NCBI GenBank assembly: GCA_003864495.1
Contig: ML133451.1
Location: 637,912 to 701,911, forward strand
DNA from: Nemopilema nomurai
Lineage: Eukaryota; Cnidaria; Scyphozoa; Rhizostomeae; Rhizostomatidae
Reading direction: 5' to 3'
Length of the DNA: 64,000 nt
Translations under genes and position numbers: made by a program
Shown: piece after piece, positions 1-12,159 of the stretch
Numbering within the stretch: position 1 is the stretch's first letter
How the letters are laid out: the number at the start of each line of letters is the position of its first letter
Notes under the pieces: generated by a model
The model's input: only the letters and a program-made list of their open reading frames with translations
Database searches by the model: none
What the model was told of the DNA's origin: nothing

Positions 1-601
1 TAAAGTTCCTCGTTCAATGCTGAGTAAAGGGCTCGGCTTTCTGCATAAATAGGGTGTTCCGACATCTTTTCTCTGCCTCTTTTCTTTTACAACACATGCC
101 TGCTCCCCTCGAGACATGCATTCTCATTTTTCCTGTTCCCCATGCCAAACGCTGTTTTGGAACATTTTTTTTGTATTAGTTTCTTCAAATTTCTAATAGA
201 AGCAGTCAACTATACTTGTTCTTGCGACGCAAAGTTTTCGGGAGATTCCTCACTCAAATTGATCCAAATTGACCAAGTATATCAATGTTTATGCATGACA
301 CTTCTAGCAGATGTTCTGAGGCTTGCCTTCATCAGTTTATGATTTAACGTTCCATTAACGTTCAAATATTTTTATGGTTTCTAGTTCTTTTGAGTAGAGT
401 GCAGAATTGCCAAAGACATTGATTTTAGGTCTCATATTTCCCGTCCAACAATAGAAACGAAATGAACAAAAAGGAAAGTCAATAAAATATCGATTAACCT
501 TTGTAATATAATGCTATCGCAAGCTTTTATACCCAAAAGCCTTTGTGAAACAATTTACATGTCAGGAATCAATGTTCAAATTAGTTCTCTCCTGCCTGCA
601 G

Positions 602-826
602 CTAATGAACTCCACCTGCCCGGGTAGAAATCACACTCTTTCTATCTCCTAGACCGATCGCCTGCCAAGGCTGTCGAGTACCGTCCACCTGGAGCATCTG
701 GTTTGAGGACAGAGACCAGCCTTTGCCCAAATCACCGCTCGCAGAACACTTATAGTTTATTATTAAATTAAGTTGCAATGCCACAATTGTCAGAACACTA
801 ACAACAATTCTTCGACTTGCATGCAT
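602..826 (-). CDS. Small putative secreted protein, 74 aa (array copy A)
   Basis: A 74-codon ATG-to-stop frame. Its first ~30 residues look like a signal peptide: an Arg-Arg start, then a hydrophobic VVSVLTIVALQLNLII stretch, then CSASG as a possible cleavage region. The rest is polar with a DRK and a GTRQ segment and no recognised domain. The encoded protein is identical in all three array copies. That is weak support, because the whole array is young. No introns, clear promoter or poly(A) site were seen. It could be a secreted peptide precursor or a chance ORF. Confidence 0.25.
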   Translation of the reverse strand: MHASRRIVVSVLTIVALQLNLIINYKCSASGDLGKGWSLSSNQMLQVDGTRQPWQAIGLGDRKSVISTRAGGVH

Positions 827-1770
827 CCATCTCCCTCTAAGGGTATAATGCCGTACATAAAAAGAGATAATTCAGCTTCAATCACTGATAACTAGATATT
901 TTAGAGTAGATAATGAGATTGTGCAATCAGGAAAAAGTTTGGTACAAATGAAAGCCGTAAACGAAAAAAGACGTCTCACAAAGAGTGGTAGTTCCTCTTG
1001 AAGTATCTGAAACCTTTATCATCTAAAAATACAGATGATGATCTACAGTTTATGGAAAAAGGTGCAAAGGCTATGAAGCCATAGATATAACTAGAAAATG
1101 AATTAGGGAATTACTTTTTGCATCTTCTGTTTCTGATAATTGACTGGATCACTCGTCTCTCCCACCTATCTTCATCATTCAAATGTTGAACAGTTCTTTA
1201 GTGTGTATTATAAAGTTTAATTTTTCAATGGTTTTTCCAGATTGGCAGCAATAACATATTCGTTGCAATTATGCATCTCTCTTTCTTTTGCTTGATTCAT
1301 CGTTATGTCTTTAATTTTCATTTCTAAAACATTTATCGGCCTTACTCTCTGCATTTGGTTGGGATAAGGTCAAATCGTACCTTGACCACGATTATGTGAT
1401 AGTAATGCTAGAAGTGACACAACAAAAGAGTCCAATTCCTAATTTCGAAGTTATAACTATCATAAAATCACTATGAAATTCAGAAAGATATATCTTAACA
1501 CGGGTCTCTCTTAAAAAGACAAGGTGACAACAGAAACTCAAATATCACATTTGTAATTGCAAAATGGACACTTCTTATTGCAATCAGACATTTAGGCTGT
1601 TTAATAATCACTGCAAACTAGTGTTGCCAGTGCTGTGACCCTTCTTTTGACCGTATAGTGAATGCAGATAAAAATTTAGAAAATCTCGCAATAACGAAAA
1701 TACGCTACTGTTTTTTAAGCCTCCTTTTGAAGAATTTGCATAATAGCAGTGCATGCTGCTCGGGGTCTCC
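827..1770. other. Non-coding spacer upstream of gene A
   Basis: AT-rich, many stops in all frames, no recognised element. Equivalent spacers are at 14875-15797 and 30404-31333. Short indels between copies are denser here than in the exons of gene A. Confidence 0.5.
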
Positions 1771-1774
1771 TTGG

Positions 1775-1787
1775 AAACATGGCGGCG
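1775..1787 (+). promoter_or_regulatory. YY1-like ATGGCGGCG motif, gene A 5' region
   Basis: The string AAACATGGCGGCGGAA lies about 195 bp upstream of the gene A start codon and is unchanged in the copies (ATG at 1779, 15806 and 31342). AANATGGCGGC is the known YY1 consensus at metazoan start-site regions, which suits a TATA-less promoter. The ATG opens only a 23-codon frame with no splice donor, so it is read here as a promoter motif or short upstream ORF, not as the start of the protein. Confidence 0.35.
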
Positions 1788-1973
1788 GAATTACGTCAAA
1801 TGAATCCGTGCTTTAAATATCGAAAAAAACCGTTACGACCTTTGTTGTGATCTTCTCAACTCGTTTGCTTCACGCAAATTTTACTTGAGACGAAAGCTTG
1901 CAAAATATTTTGAAAACAGAGTTTTTTCTGATTTTAATCAAAGATTATCCACTCTTGAATTATAATCTTTGAA

Positions 1974-4900
1974 ATGGAGTTGATGTGGAAACTTGATTTT
2001 TCGAATGGGGAGCTCGATGTAACGGTGAGTAGTAGCGATCTTTCGAATCCTTGATGTGAAGATGTAATTATGGAAAGGTTTTGAAGCTTTTAGGACTATT
2101 AGATTTGTGATATGCTGACATAAATTTGTATTAATTTCAGGCATTATAACGACAGTCACATAGATGATGGCATTAATTCCCAATTCTATGATGTTTACTT
2201 TCCCTGAGAGGCTGCACTGTTATTTTGAGTTCTTGTTCTTGTTAGATACCTCATAAGTAGAAATGCCACCATTTCCAGAGACTATATTCTTGCAAACTCA
2301 ACCTAGGCATTGAAATATTATCTATCATATACATAAAACAAAGCGCTTGGTGTATCATTGCGTACGAGTTAGATCGGAGGTTCAGTTGGGACGCAGATTT
2401 GACAGCAGGGCTACCATTTTGATGTTAAGTATTGCTCCATGGTAACGTATCTCTTGGTAACGTACAGCCAAGGTTTAGTCTCGTTTGAGCATCGTATCTA
2501 ATGTAAGCGAGTCAGAAATAATATAATAAAAAGTCGACTTCGACACGAACAAATTATCAGTAAATGTACAAAGTACAACTTTTCATCAGTTCTAATTTAT
2601 GGGAGGTCAAATGAAAGCAATCCTTCGTTTCCGAATTACTTGAGTCGATTCTTTTTTATCACAATCTTCAATCTTTGATGTGAAATGTGTAATCTTGTTT
2701 AACAGAATCTCCATGATCCCGAGGTGCAAAGAGAGGCCTTGCTAGCGAAGTTTGAAATACTGGTTAGCAATTTGGGTGAGATCATAATTCCTTTCGTAAT
2801 TGGCATCTCCTCAATAGCAATAATTTCAACAAATTATAGAAACAATCTGTGCGTAATGGCAACAAGGAAAACTGTTACTCATTTTTGCTGCCTATTCATT
2901 GACAAGCAACTATGTTCTTCTGAATGACTAATGATTATTTGCAGACCATCTCCTGAAAATTGCCACGGAGCTGACTGATATAGAGGACTCAAGCCAAGAG
3001 ACTATTTTGAAGCTTTCAAATTCTTCCTACAGATACTCTATGTTTAAAAAGGTAAGATATAGCGATAGTGCTTTGAGTAAAGTGATTTGATTAACCACCT
3101 TGCAAACACGACGTTAAGCAGAGAACACAGAAAAGTGCTGATCGAAAAGGAGAGGAAAGTGGTAGAGGCAGGATCACCCGCATGTTGAAGATAGTGAACA
3201 ACCGAGAGAACTTAGCAACTTTACTGAAGGTAGTTGGGGCCCAGGGTAATGGGGCAAATACCCCATTGTGCAGTGTTCCTCTGCAGGAGCACCTTAGCCT
3301 AGTGTCTTAGAGGTAGCGTCAAAAAACTAAAACATTCGTTTTAGAATTTTTCTTCTTTGATCAACATGAATGCTAATGTTATCCTTAATACTCTACCTAA
3401 AGCACACCTTTCACAAGATTGACTACACTGCACTGCGCCATCTCTTTATTTGGAATGTTTTTTTTAGTTAAAAGGCTGTGCGAATGCTTGCACCAAAGAT
3501 CTTCTAAACGTCTATGCCTTGGTAAGAAATTGTCATTCGATATTAAAACAACAGTTCAGCAAACGAAAACAAATTTGAGAAATTGCAATCTATGAAAAAT
3601 GCCTTGTCGCTAAAGTGTCGTCTTTGATGGTGTTGTATGATGCCATGGTTACACTCACGTTAAGCAAGCATCAAAGTATAACATTGGCAATTTGTTTATC
3701 CTAGGATTCTGATCCCCTTGACCCTATTCTCATCTTCCCAAAATCGGTTCTCAACTCATACACTTTACTATATTACCATCTGTGTTATCTTGCAAGACGA
3801 AATATCACTCCATCTTTTGCTGTTGTGGCCTATATTGCTTTAAATTAGTGGCAAATTTCAAATCACTTTTGGAAATAGTTCCCAAAATGTTGTTCCGTAT
3901 TTCAGATTGATGACTATATTGCATCTACTGCGGTGGAAGACATCGGAAAGATGGTGCGGGAGATTGTTCGATCGTTGGATCACATTCTATTCTCCATCGA
4001 AACTGTAGACAAGGTATGTTTAAAATCAATCTTGATGGAGAATTAATCGTTTAAATTTCGACTGCCGGCGACCCACCGGCGTTACATCGCCGTCATAGCA
4101 AAAAGTTGAATATTGTTCAACTTTTTCTTTTATTTCAGCACCGGCGACTTGGAGAAATTATTTGGAAACGTGACTGCGGTGGATCGTTGTGTTAAGTTGT
4201 TAAGTTCCGCAAGTATGTCGCCGGTGGGTCGCCGTCACTTAGAAGTTATATGGAGACCAGGCTTTATTAACCTTTCCTTGCCTTTTAATGTAAGGGCTTT
4301 TGAAGGTATCCATTTCCAATTTGACCCACAGGATCGAACGATTCGCACGCCCATCAGCATGGAAGTGAGACTCTTGCTCGACTTGTCGCAAGTGGATGCA
4401 AAGAAGATTTCGATGTTCTTCGAAACGCGTACAGGGAGCTTGCATACAATCTCAAGCTTTGCGACCTGGCTTCGAAAGAAGAGATTGATGTCACAATGTC
4501 GTATGGCTCTGGTATGTTCGATATTGGTCCACTCAAGTTTGATCACGTGCTGTCAGTTGATCAATCTGTTCGCCGCGATGAGGAGGTTCCTTATTTGGAA
4601 GCCGGTATCAAAGGGAGAAAACGGAAGAGGGGAGAGGAGGCCCCGTCAATCGAAGAAACTACGGAAGTGGCTGGAAATCAACTGAGAAAAAAGTTGAAAC
4701 CAAACTCTTCAGGTGAATGGGAGGCCCAAAGTAGTAGCCGAATCACCACAAACTTCAACTCTGAATATTGCAGCAATATGCTGTCAAGTGTTTATAGATA
4801 TCCAACAAAAAGTGATATGTATTACAATCGTATCGCTATAAAGCATCATAGCAAAGAGTTAAACCTCTTAGAAGCAAGTATTGCTGCAAAGATGCATTTT

Positions 4901-5422
4901 CACGGTCCAGGTGGCCAGGTAATGGAGAATGCAGGTAGTACTAGCACCAAGAGAACATCTAAGCGAGATGTCTTTGGTGCAGCCCAACAACCTGACTTCA
5001 TTGAGAGTAAGAGACTGGCCTCAAGGAATCTTGGTGGACCAGGATCACCTGAGCCCAAATCTGACTCCATCTCTGAAAGCAGTGCGAGACTAAGAGAATC
5101 TTTGAAAATGATCCTCATTAAGACTAATGATGGAAGTTGGGCTGTAAAGAATGGGCCTGAATTGAATGAACAGGTAGCACGTGCCCAAAATGGCGGGAGT
5201 GTGATTACTTATCATGCAATCGAAAGTCAACAGACAGGAATGCGGGAAATTAAACGCCTCGGAGTCTTAAAGAGAGTTAAGCTAGCGTGGGGCAGGGACA
5301 AATCAAATAGGAAACAGGCTAAAGCCCCCTCAAAAAGTTCGAGATTCATGCAAATAAGAAAAAGGGTCTCTAATCTTTTTGAGATGAAGGCTCGTTTGTT
5401 TAGCAGGAATAAGAGACCCTAA
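1974..5422 (+). pseudogene. Gene A, copy A: seven-exon unknown nuclear-type protein, frameshifted in exon 7
   Basis: Exons 1974-2024, 2706-2775, 2945-3051, 3122-3229, 3468-3521, 3906-4013 and 4139-5422, all with GT/AG borders and matching phases through exon 6. Exon 7 has one G fewer than copies B and C in the run near 4434-4437 (acaGGGagc against acaGGGGagc). This splits the long frame into 4113-4685 and 4496-5422. It could be a real lesion or a homopolymer consensus error. The product is described under copy B. Confidence 0.6.
4066..4234. repeat. Inverted repeat around gene A intron 6 / exon 7 acceptor
   Basis: A 16-base arm, CGGCGACCCACCGGCG (4066-4081), is perfectly complemented at 4219-4234. 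Inside it, an 11-base perfect hairpin AAAAAGTTGAA / TTCAACTTTTT (4100-4110, 4116-4126) uses part of the pyrimidine tract of the exon 7 acceptor at 4138. The same arms are at 18101-18116 with 18254-18269, and at 33641-33656 with 33794-33809. Confidence 0.85.
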
Positions 5423-7040
5423 AAAATCAAAGGTTTTAGAAGCCAGATGTTCATACGCGAAAACACTCACATTGCTCGTATGAAAATGTGAGTACCAAGT
5501 CCCTATCTCCATCATCAATTCACTGTGAGTAAATGTATGCAGATTGGTTTGTTTAGTGAAATGACATTCTAAATGTAGGAGTAATGAGGACATTTAATGG
5601 ACGCTGGATTGTTAAATTTTGAAAATGTATACATTTAGATACAAATTTGTTTTTTGTACAAATCTTAAATAATCGTTTATATGCGAATCCAATATCGAAT
5701 TATGAATGTAGTATGGTAAGCTGTTATGTTGTTCATGATGATGATGACAATGTATTCGTGACTTTCAATGTCTTCAACGCTTTTTATGTTGTTAAGCTGC
5801 AAGTAACTTTTGCCTGACAAAATGCCACCAATTGGAAATCGAGTTTTGAATCTTTAAGTTTACGATTGAATGGTTTTGACCACAATTTAAACGTGCTTTG
5901 ACATGAAATACAGGAGAGAACTATGAAATATGGTAGAAAATTAGGAAGTATTATTGAAATATCGAGTACAGTTCTCTCGATTCCCAAACACCTGTTTCAG
6001 CATTGACCTTTAGAAAGTGTAACTTCACTTGTTGCTATAGGTACTTTGTTTTTATAAATGATTGGTGTGATTATTGTAATCGCGTTATGGAACAGATTGT
6101 CGGGCTCTTCATGGATGTTATCGAATCCTGTCACCTAGAGTTATATGTGTGACATTGTTTTTCACTCGAAACACCACAATGAGAAATGGTATGCTGGACG
6201 CATGAGATATGCTCAGAAAAAACAATCTTAAGGCAGGGGTGGATGCAGCGAAAATATAATAAAGGGGGCAGTTGATGACAGGACGCTGAAAATTGATCAG
6301 AAGTTTGTTATGAGTGTACGCTTTATATAAATATTTTCCACTTTAGCTCCTCATAAAAAGGTCATCTATTCATGTTCTTTGAAAATTATTGCATATCAGT
6401 TGCACAAAAGCAGAACTATATAGTCTGAATATATCTTAAGGCATCTATTTCAAGAGTTGGCGTCACAAAATTAAACATCGGAGAATTAAAAATCAAGTTT
6501 AGTGACACTGGAGTACTACCATGGTCGGGTCCGACAGAAAATAAATTTTTGAAATTGGGCCTTCTAGAGTTTAGCAAAATAAATGGTGATGGGGGAGGGG
6601 AGGGGGCGCTCTTACCTTGATCCACTACAGCTTTGAGGTGATCTACTTCTTCTGCCTTTTCAAAACTTTGATGTATAGAATTGGTGCATGCGGAGTTTAT
6701 ATGGAGTGCCCGATAAGTCACTTAAAAAGCTACGTTTCAAGCATATTGGCATAAAAACTAATCAATAAAATATCTTCTTCGAAAATTTGTTGGGGAGAAC
6801 CTGACATCGGTGTCAACTTACTGCTTTACTAAACTTGAACGTTGGCCTGTATTTCGTAAAAATTCAACAGTTCAGACAAAACATTTTCCCTTCGAGTTAA
6901 TTGTTGGTCGGTGTTACTCGATGCAACTAACACTTCACTTCATTTTCATTTTAAAAATTCAACTTCATGCAAACATTCTTTAGACTAACAAAACATAATA
7001 CAATATGGCAGAAACAGAATGTGAAATAATAGAATAATAC
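5423..7040. other. Spacer between gene A and LINE debris
   Basis: AT-rich intergenic DNA downstream of the gene A stop, with no credible coding frame. It includes a short G-rich tract near 6590-6605 whose length varies between copies. Equivalents: 19459-21095 and 34998-36625. Confidence 0.5.
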
Positions 7041-7047
7041 AGAAGTG

Positions 7048-7134
7048 CCTCTCCTCTTGTTTGGAATAGACTCTCATACAGCAGTGGATTCTTTTGAAAC
7101 TTTTAAGAGTAGACTGAAAACGCATCTTTTTTAA
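7048..7134 (+). mobile_element. LINE ORF2 C-terminal remnant
   Basis: The frame ends FGIDSHTAVDSF...KSRLKTHLF-stop, which matches the end of many CR1/L2-type reverse-transcriptase ORFs (SVDSFKxxLKTHLF). Only about 28 residues remain. Copies: 21102-21188 and 36629-36715. Confidence 0.55.
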
Positions 7135-7238
7135 GAATATTTTATTGAGATTATATTATGAACGAAACCATCTTTTATTATTGTAAAGAAACATATGGGT
7201 TTCAAGAGAACAATTCAAACACAGGACTCGTCAAAAAG

Positions 7239-7347
7239 ACCTGTGCAAGAGTTCCCATTCAAGTCCGTTTTGTTTATCAATCGACAGTAGGCGCTGATAC
7301 CACTCATACCAGAATGCATTGTGGTAACTGCGAAAAGTGGGATCGGT
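7239..7347. mobile_element. Collapsed terminal repeat of the DDE transposon (copy A)
   Basis: Only about 109 bp of terminal repeat remain, ending GGGATCGGT. The inner end (CCTGTGCAAGAGTTCCC) matches the left terminal repeat of copies B and C in reverse, while the outer end matches their right repeat. The internal transposase part and about 450 bp of flanking LINE are missing. This looks like a deletion by recombination between the two arms, or an ancestral state before insertion; the hybrid sequence favours deletion. Confidence 0.6.
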
Positions 7348-7351
7348 GAGT

Positions 7352-7866
7352 TCGTTATTAACTTGGTTCTTGGATGTTAATTCTAACTGCAAGAGAGAGA
7401 AATACTCGCATCTCGTTTATAGCCTAAGCTCAGCTTATTCTTCTATCATGGTTGTTAATCTTTCTATCAGTTCCCTAGGTATCTTTGGTCTCTCCTGCTC
7501 CTCTTTCATCGACATGTACAATGCTCTAGATATCAGCGAAAATCATCTCCGCTTCATGATCTCCAAACTATCCAACTGAACTATCCGTACTACCCATTAC
7601 ATTTTCTGCCGCAGAAAAATTCTTGGAATAATCCTGAATATCTTCAATTCTAACGATCTCTACTACTGACAACTTCTAAAGTAAACAATGACAAACACAC
7701 TTTTTCCTTTTTTGTTAATTTCTTTTGCTTGTGCTTGTAATAGTCTTTTTCTCTCTAAACCAAGGCTAGCCAATTGCAAATTACCTTTGTAATAGTTAAA
7801 TTTGTAATTGTAGTTTTAATGGAATTGAAAATTTAGAGTTACTATTATTATTATTATTATTATTAA
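7352..7866 (+). mobile_element. LINE 3' end with (TTA)n tail (copy A)
   Basis: The frame around 7370-7579 contains VNLSISSLGIFG and ISENHLRFMISKLSN, followed by TIRTTHYIFCRR. This resembles the C-terminal end of a retroelement polyprotein common in cnidarian genomes, recognised from memory. It is followed by about 200 bp of 3' UTR and a (TTA)n run at about 7846-7866, the usual tail of CR1/L2-like LINEs. Confidence 0.6.
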
Positions 7867-8193
7867 AGAATGTGATGAAATGGTGTTCAATATCGTGTAT
7901 TGTTGAAAAATGTTATATCTAATATCTGATATTAATATCTGATAACAAAAGTTATTGGGTCAATAGTTATTATTATTAAACGGACTTTCTCTAGGAATAC
8001 GGTAACACAAAAGTCTTTTAGCAAATTTTTTGATCAGCATCTTGGTAAAGTAGTAATTTATTATTATTATTAACACGCACACGCACGAAAACACACATTC
8101 ACATGATAGTTATAATCCAACTCACGCTAGTTTTTTCGAGAGTCACGCAAGGTGAAATTGTATAGCGAGCCTCCACAGCGTTCTCCATTTGCA

Positions 8194-8255
8194 TACGTCA
8201 CAATTTCTAATAACAATCTGACGTAACAATCGGAGACTGGGTTGTATGTTATAAA
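8194..8255 (+). promoter_or_regulatory. Gene B core promoter: two CRE-like sites and TATA box (copy A)
   Basis: TACGTCA (8194-8200) and its inverse TGACGTAA (8219-8226) are CREB/ATF-type half sites. A TATAAA box (8250-8255) follows, 110 bp upstream of the gene B start codon at 8365. This spacing fits a transcription start near 8280 and an 80-90 base leader. Confidence 0.55.
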
Positions 8256-8364
8256 TGCGACGCTCAGAAGCCTACCACCGCTCTTTTATTGAGTTCAAGC
8301 AGCTGTTCAGAGTTAGCTAACACTCTACTTGTTGAAATCAAGATATTTCTATCACACTGTCATT

Positions 8365-11039
8365 ATGGAGAACAATTATTCCAATTATCAATACAAAGCT
8401 TTACACAGAAGTCAAAGATACTTCAGGTAAGCCAAGCCGAATTTTCAAGTTAAGAATATTGAGTGGCAAATAATTCACTCGCTTTGTCGACAAGACATCA
8501 ACAATAAGATCTAGTAGAAATAATATCAAGAATTGTGTTTCCTTCCAGGATCGATAAACTGGATGATTCCATCATCATTATCAGTTCAGACGAAGAAGAA
8601 TTCGACGAGTCTGGCGTTGTAACAAATACGATCGAAAGATTGGAAGACTACACAACCCATGTTCTCACCAGAGGACTAAGGAGGGTCAATAGTGAAAACC
8701 AATTGGATGGAAGAGGATCACCATCCAATAGAGTTATCCAACAAGAAGTGCAATCATCTGGGCGCCAACAATCGCTCCCACAAAGAAGCTATCGCAGTAT
8801 TAGCAAGCCTTCCTGCAGTCATGACGACGTTGGTGAATTGGATGAAGAAGATGGTTGCCTACATGCGAAGCCGCTGCCAAATCAATCGACAATGTTGAAA
8901 GGAAAACTTTGCAACGGATACAGAAACGCACTGTTTGGTGCTGAATCAAGGGGCCTAAAAAGAAAGAAACATAAACATCAACACGCAAGAAGTCGAAACA
9001 TTTCAAACGAGAGCTGCCAATTCAACACGCTGACTGGCATCAAGATATGAGAGCGACGACGACCAATCAGGGTACGACACTGAGTGTGAAGATGACCCTG
9101 ACGATCTCCAATCTGGATTCTGTCAAGATGCTATTGATCAGGATACTCCGAATGGTGGACAGCTCGATCGTCTAAGCTCCTTTGCACCAGAGCAAGACAG
9201 TGATGACTCTGATTACCCTGAGTTCGACTCGGATATCGAGCTTGACGATCCAATGTTTTTCAGAGAAGATCACATTATGCCCTACCAGACTTTGACCCGA
9301 TGACTGACAACGTTGAAGCAAATGCAATTAATGAAAGCAGACCTCGGCAACAACAAAGTAAGTTCTGATTGTAAATTTTTACGGTTTGCTGGGGCCTAAA
9401 CAATTGTTACTAGTATTTCTAAAAGTCTTTCTTCATTCTCTAATCAATTAAAGCATTTGACTGCCTATATCAATTTGTGGCATTGTCTTTAACCACTCCA
9501 TTTAAGCACAAGGAAATGTTTCAAATGATCAGACTGGATAAATGGCACTGGTGAGAAGGAGTTGTAGAGTACTCTAAACATTTTCAATACCTTAATACCA
9601 GCTCATGCAAGGCAATTTCGATTGCAAAGTGAGTAGGCCCACAACTGCCTTATGGATTGAATCATAGACAACCATTTCCGTCTTCTCAATGACAGGAGTT
9701 GAGCCTGCATTTTATGACGAAGATGATGTTGATGACGAAGGATACGAGTCTGGACCAGAGGAGATGACCCACGAAGGCGAAGGAATTCGATTGTCGCCCG
9801 TGCGAGACGGAACGCGCTTCGAGCTCGATAGCTTACAAGCAGTCGCACCATTCTTCAACTCCCTCCACCAACAGCAAGTCAGCCGGAGCGATCACTCACT
9901 TTGTTCCATGGCTCTCCAAGGGATCGAGCTACAAGAGATTTTCTTTCCGATTTGCAAAGATGCATTGACATCGTCCGTGGCGATCCACCAGAAGCAAACG
10001 ATGCTACGACTAACAGCAATGAGGTGATAGTTATTGAAGATGAAGATGAAGCTGATAGAGAGAGTTTAGGAGAAGTGCAAATCGTTTCGCCTAGACCACT
10101 TGGCTTGGATGAACCCGATGAGAGGGCGATTGATGGGGATGAAGATGACAATATTGTTGGGTTGCAAATGCCTTTAACAGCCTTCAATGATGGACTTCAA
10201 GAAGCCCAAACAATTCCCCCTGAGTGGTATAGCAGTGTTCCAGGAAATGGACAGCCCGCTGGAAGCTCCACTGTGGAAACCTATGCTACCGATGACATGC
10301 CACCAATGCTTGACCTCAACTTGCAAAGGATTGGAGAGCTGCATGCAACAGACAGGCCATACCTTTGTCAACGATGTCGAGGTGCAACTCATGGAGAAGA
10401 ACAGACGAGTTTCCCAGCAGGTGAATCAGTTGCTGGGCTCTTCATTGACAACGGTCAAGAGGTATGTGCTCTAACCTGGGGTTTTAATACAATTGCATAT
10501 ATTGTTACCTTTTTCATTGTTGCTTGGAAATCAAATATAGTTTAAAAGCAATTCATTTTGAACTAACAAGTCAGTAGCGACAAAATTACGCAACGGCAAA
10601 GCAGTGGCGAGTTGGTTGAAATATGCTCGGCTAAAAGGCTTAATTTTAGATTCTTATGCTCTCAAAGGAACCTTTCTAAGGACAAAGAGTTGACAACAAA
10701 TACTAATTCTGTTTGAAAAGAAGTCTGACTCCTGTTAGAAATTATTAATAGACGTTAAATGAATACTGTCTTTCTTTACAGCTTGAATGGATCACACTAG
10801 AGACAGAACATTTGCTTCGATCGGGCATTCACGACGGGCATTCTCAGTCTTGCCCCGTTATTGGAGAGTCATTTGTGAATGAATGGAGAGACAGCTCAGT
10901 AGCAGAGGCAGCTTGGAGCAACGAAGAAGGGACAATCTTGCACAGAACAAACGAGAGTTATCACGTGGAAATAGACAGTTCCTTCTGTACCCACGGTCAA
11001 TGCCAGGAAGATCTGATTGATGAAGCAGATGAAGTTTGA
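8365..11039 (+). pseudogene. Gene B, copy A: SIM-bearing acidic protein, multiply frameshifted
   Basis: Exons 8365-8426, 8549-9357, 9696-10461 and 10782-11039. Against copy C it lacks single bases in exon 2 (cataAaCATC near 8970, caaGATATG near 9045, gCCCTACC near 9280) and in exon 3 (gcgATCAC near 9891). These close the frame at 9050 and again inside exon 3. The first exon differs at two residues (YQYKAL against YQDEAL). The exon 4 frame and splice sites are intact. Confidence 0.6.
9360..9690. other. Gene B intron 2
   Basis: AT-rich intron. Copies B and C carry about 48 bp near 25153-25200 and 40700-40748 that are missing in A. No further element seen. Confidence 0.5.
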
Positions 11040-11623
11040 TGAGATCGTGACTTCTTCAGTCAGTAAATATCGAAACTATGGTGAACAGAATGCAGTGTAT
11101 GACATGTTTATTGAAAAGAACAGATACTCGTATGCGGTTAAGACTGAAACTAGGCTTCTGCATAAATACTTAGTAGCTATATGTTGCTGGAAGCTGTAAA
11201 GATGATTTCGTCCCATCACTTAATGAGATATGTATAAATGTAAAAACGGTAAATTCAATATTTATATTATACATATAGCTAGTTTGTAAAAGAAATGTGA
11301 ATAACGATAGTCGCTATTTGTGCAAAATCGTGTTTTCTTTCACTGGTATTCATTTCAGTTCAGATCTTAGTTTGGATTTTCTTTTATTGAGACGATCGTG
11401 TGCTATCCAATTAGCAGCTTGTTGAGACTCAAGATTTACGCGAATTTTGATAGATCAAGTAATGGTAAAAGAATTCGTTTTAAAAACACTAATCCAAACA
11501 ACACTTTCAATGAAAAGTAAATTAACTCTTACAAACATTTATTAAGTTGGCGATTGGGTCAACAGCACACATTGCTTAGTTAGAAAAAAGCACTGCCTCG
11601 AGTTGCCTCCTCCCTTCCTTTCA

Positions 11624-12043
11624 CTATCGAACAGCTCTATAGATTCTTATTGTGGTATCAAAGTCATAAATATAAAACTTGACTTTAGATATTGTAAGGA
11701 TTAATATAACTTTACAATAACCGGAGCTTGATGCAGGGATGGACATAAAGTTGTGGCACACTACCATGTTCTTTCCCACCGCATTTGGAGATTCCATAAC
11801 TGGCTTTGTTACTGGTGCACCACAAGATTGGAGCTTGTTTGAGCCTCTATGATATCCAAATACGCTTGTGACTTTTGTTGACAAGTCGCACTTTGTTACC
11901 ACCATTGGTTTGCAAGGAAGGGGAAGGAGGGTGTCTACCGAAACCCAGCTGGTCATTAATTTTGTCAGCTTTAGGGCCCTTTTCGTTATTTGTACACTAT
12001 GAAGCGTGTCCAACAAAGGGTACTGAAAGCTCTTTTGAAACAT
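11624..12043 (-). CDS. Unidentified minus-strand ORF downstream of gene B (copy A)
   Basis: An open frame of 139 codons starting MFQKSFQYPLLD and containing KVTSVFGYHRGSNKLQSCG. Copies at 27202-27624 and 42772-43197 keep it open with only a few substitutions; copy A shows a local frame change near 11710-11730. The near-identity reflects the young array, so it is not proof of coding. No domain, signal peptide or splice evidence; it may be an exon of a gene convergent with gene B, or chance. Confidence 0.22.
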   Translation of the reverse strand: MFQKSFQYPLLDTLHSVQITKRALKLTKLMTSWVSVDTLLPLPCKPMVVTKCDLSTKVTSVFGYHRGSNKLQSCGAPVTKPVMESPNAVGKNMVVCHNFMSIPASSSGYCKVILILTISKVKFYIYDFDTTIRIYRAVR

Positions 12044-12159
12044 GCTATATTGAAGCGCATCATTACCTTTTGCATGTCATGACATTGCATTACTCACAAT
12101 GGCAAGTCTGGATGCGACAACATTTTTACATTTCTCAATTCGACTGCGTCAGATCATAA

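Noticed and set aside
1779..1850. ATG in the ATGGCGGCG motif as gene A start
   Set aside because: Its frame closes after 23 codons without a splice donor; the ATG at 1974 leads to a clean GTGAGT donor and six in-frame exons.
4235..4546. Minus-strand ORFs opposite gene A exon 7
   Set aside because: Shadow frames; they change with the frame of the real exon and have no features of their own.
7840..7866. (TTA)n run as an independent microsatellite
   Set aside because: Better explained as the 3' tail of the adjacent LINE remnant.
9603..10187. Serine-rich minus ORFs opposite gene B exon 3
   Set aside because: Antisense of Asp/Glu codons reads as Ser/Leu runs, a typical artefact.
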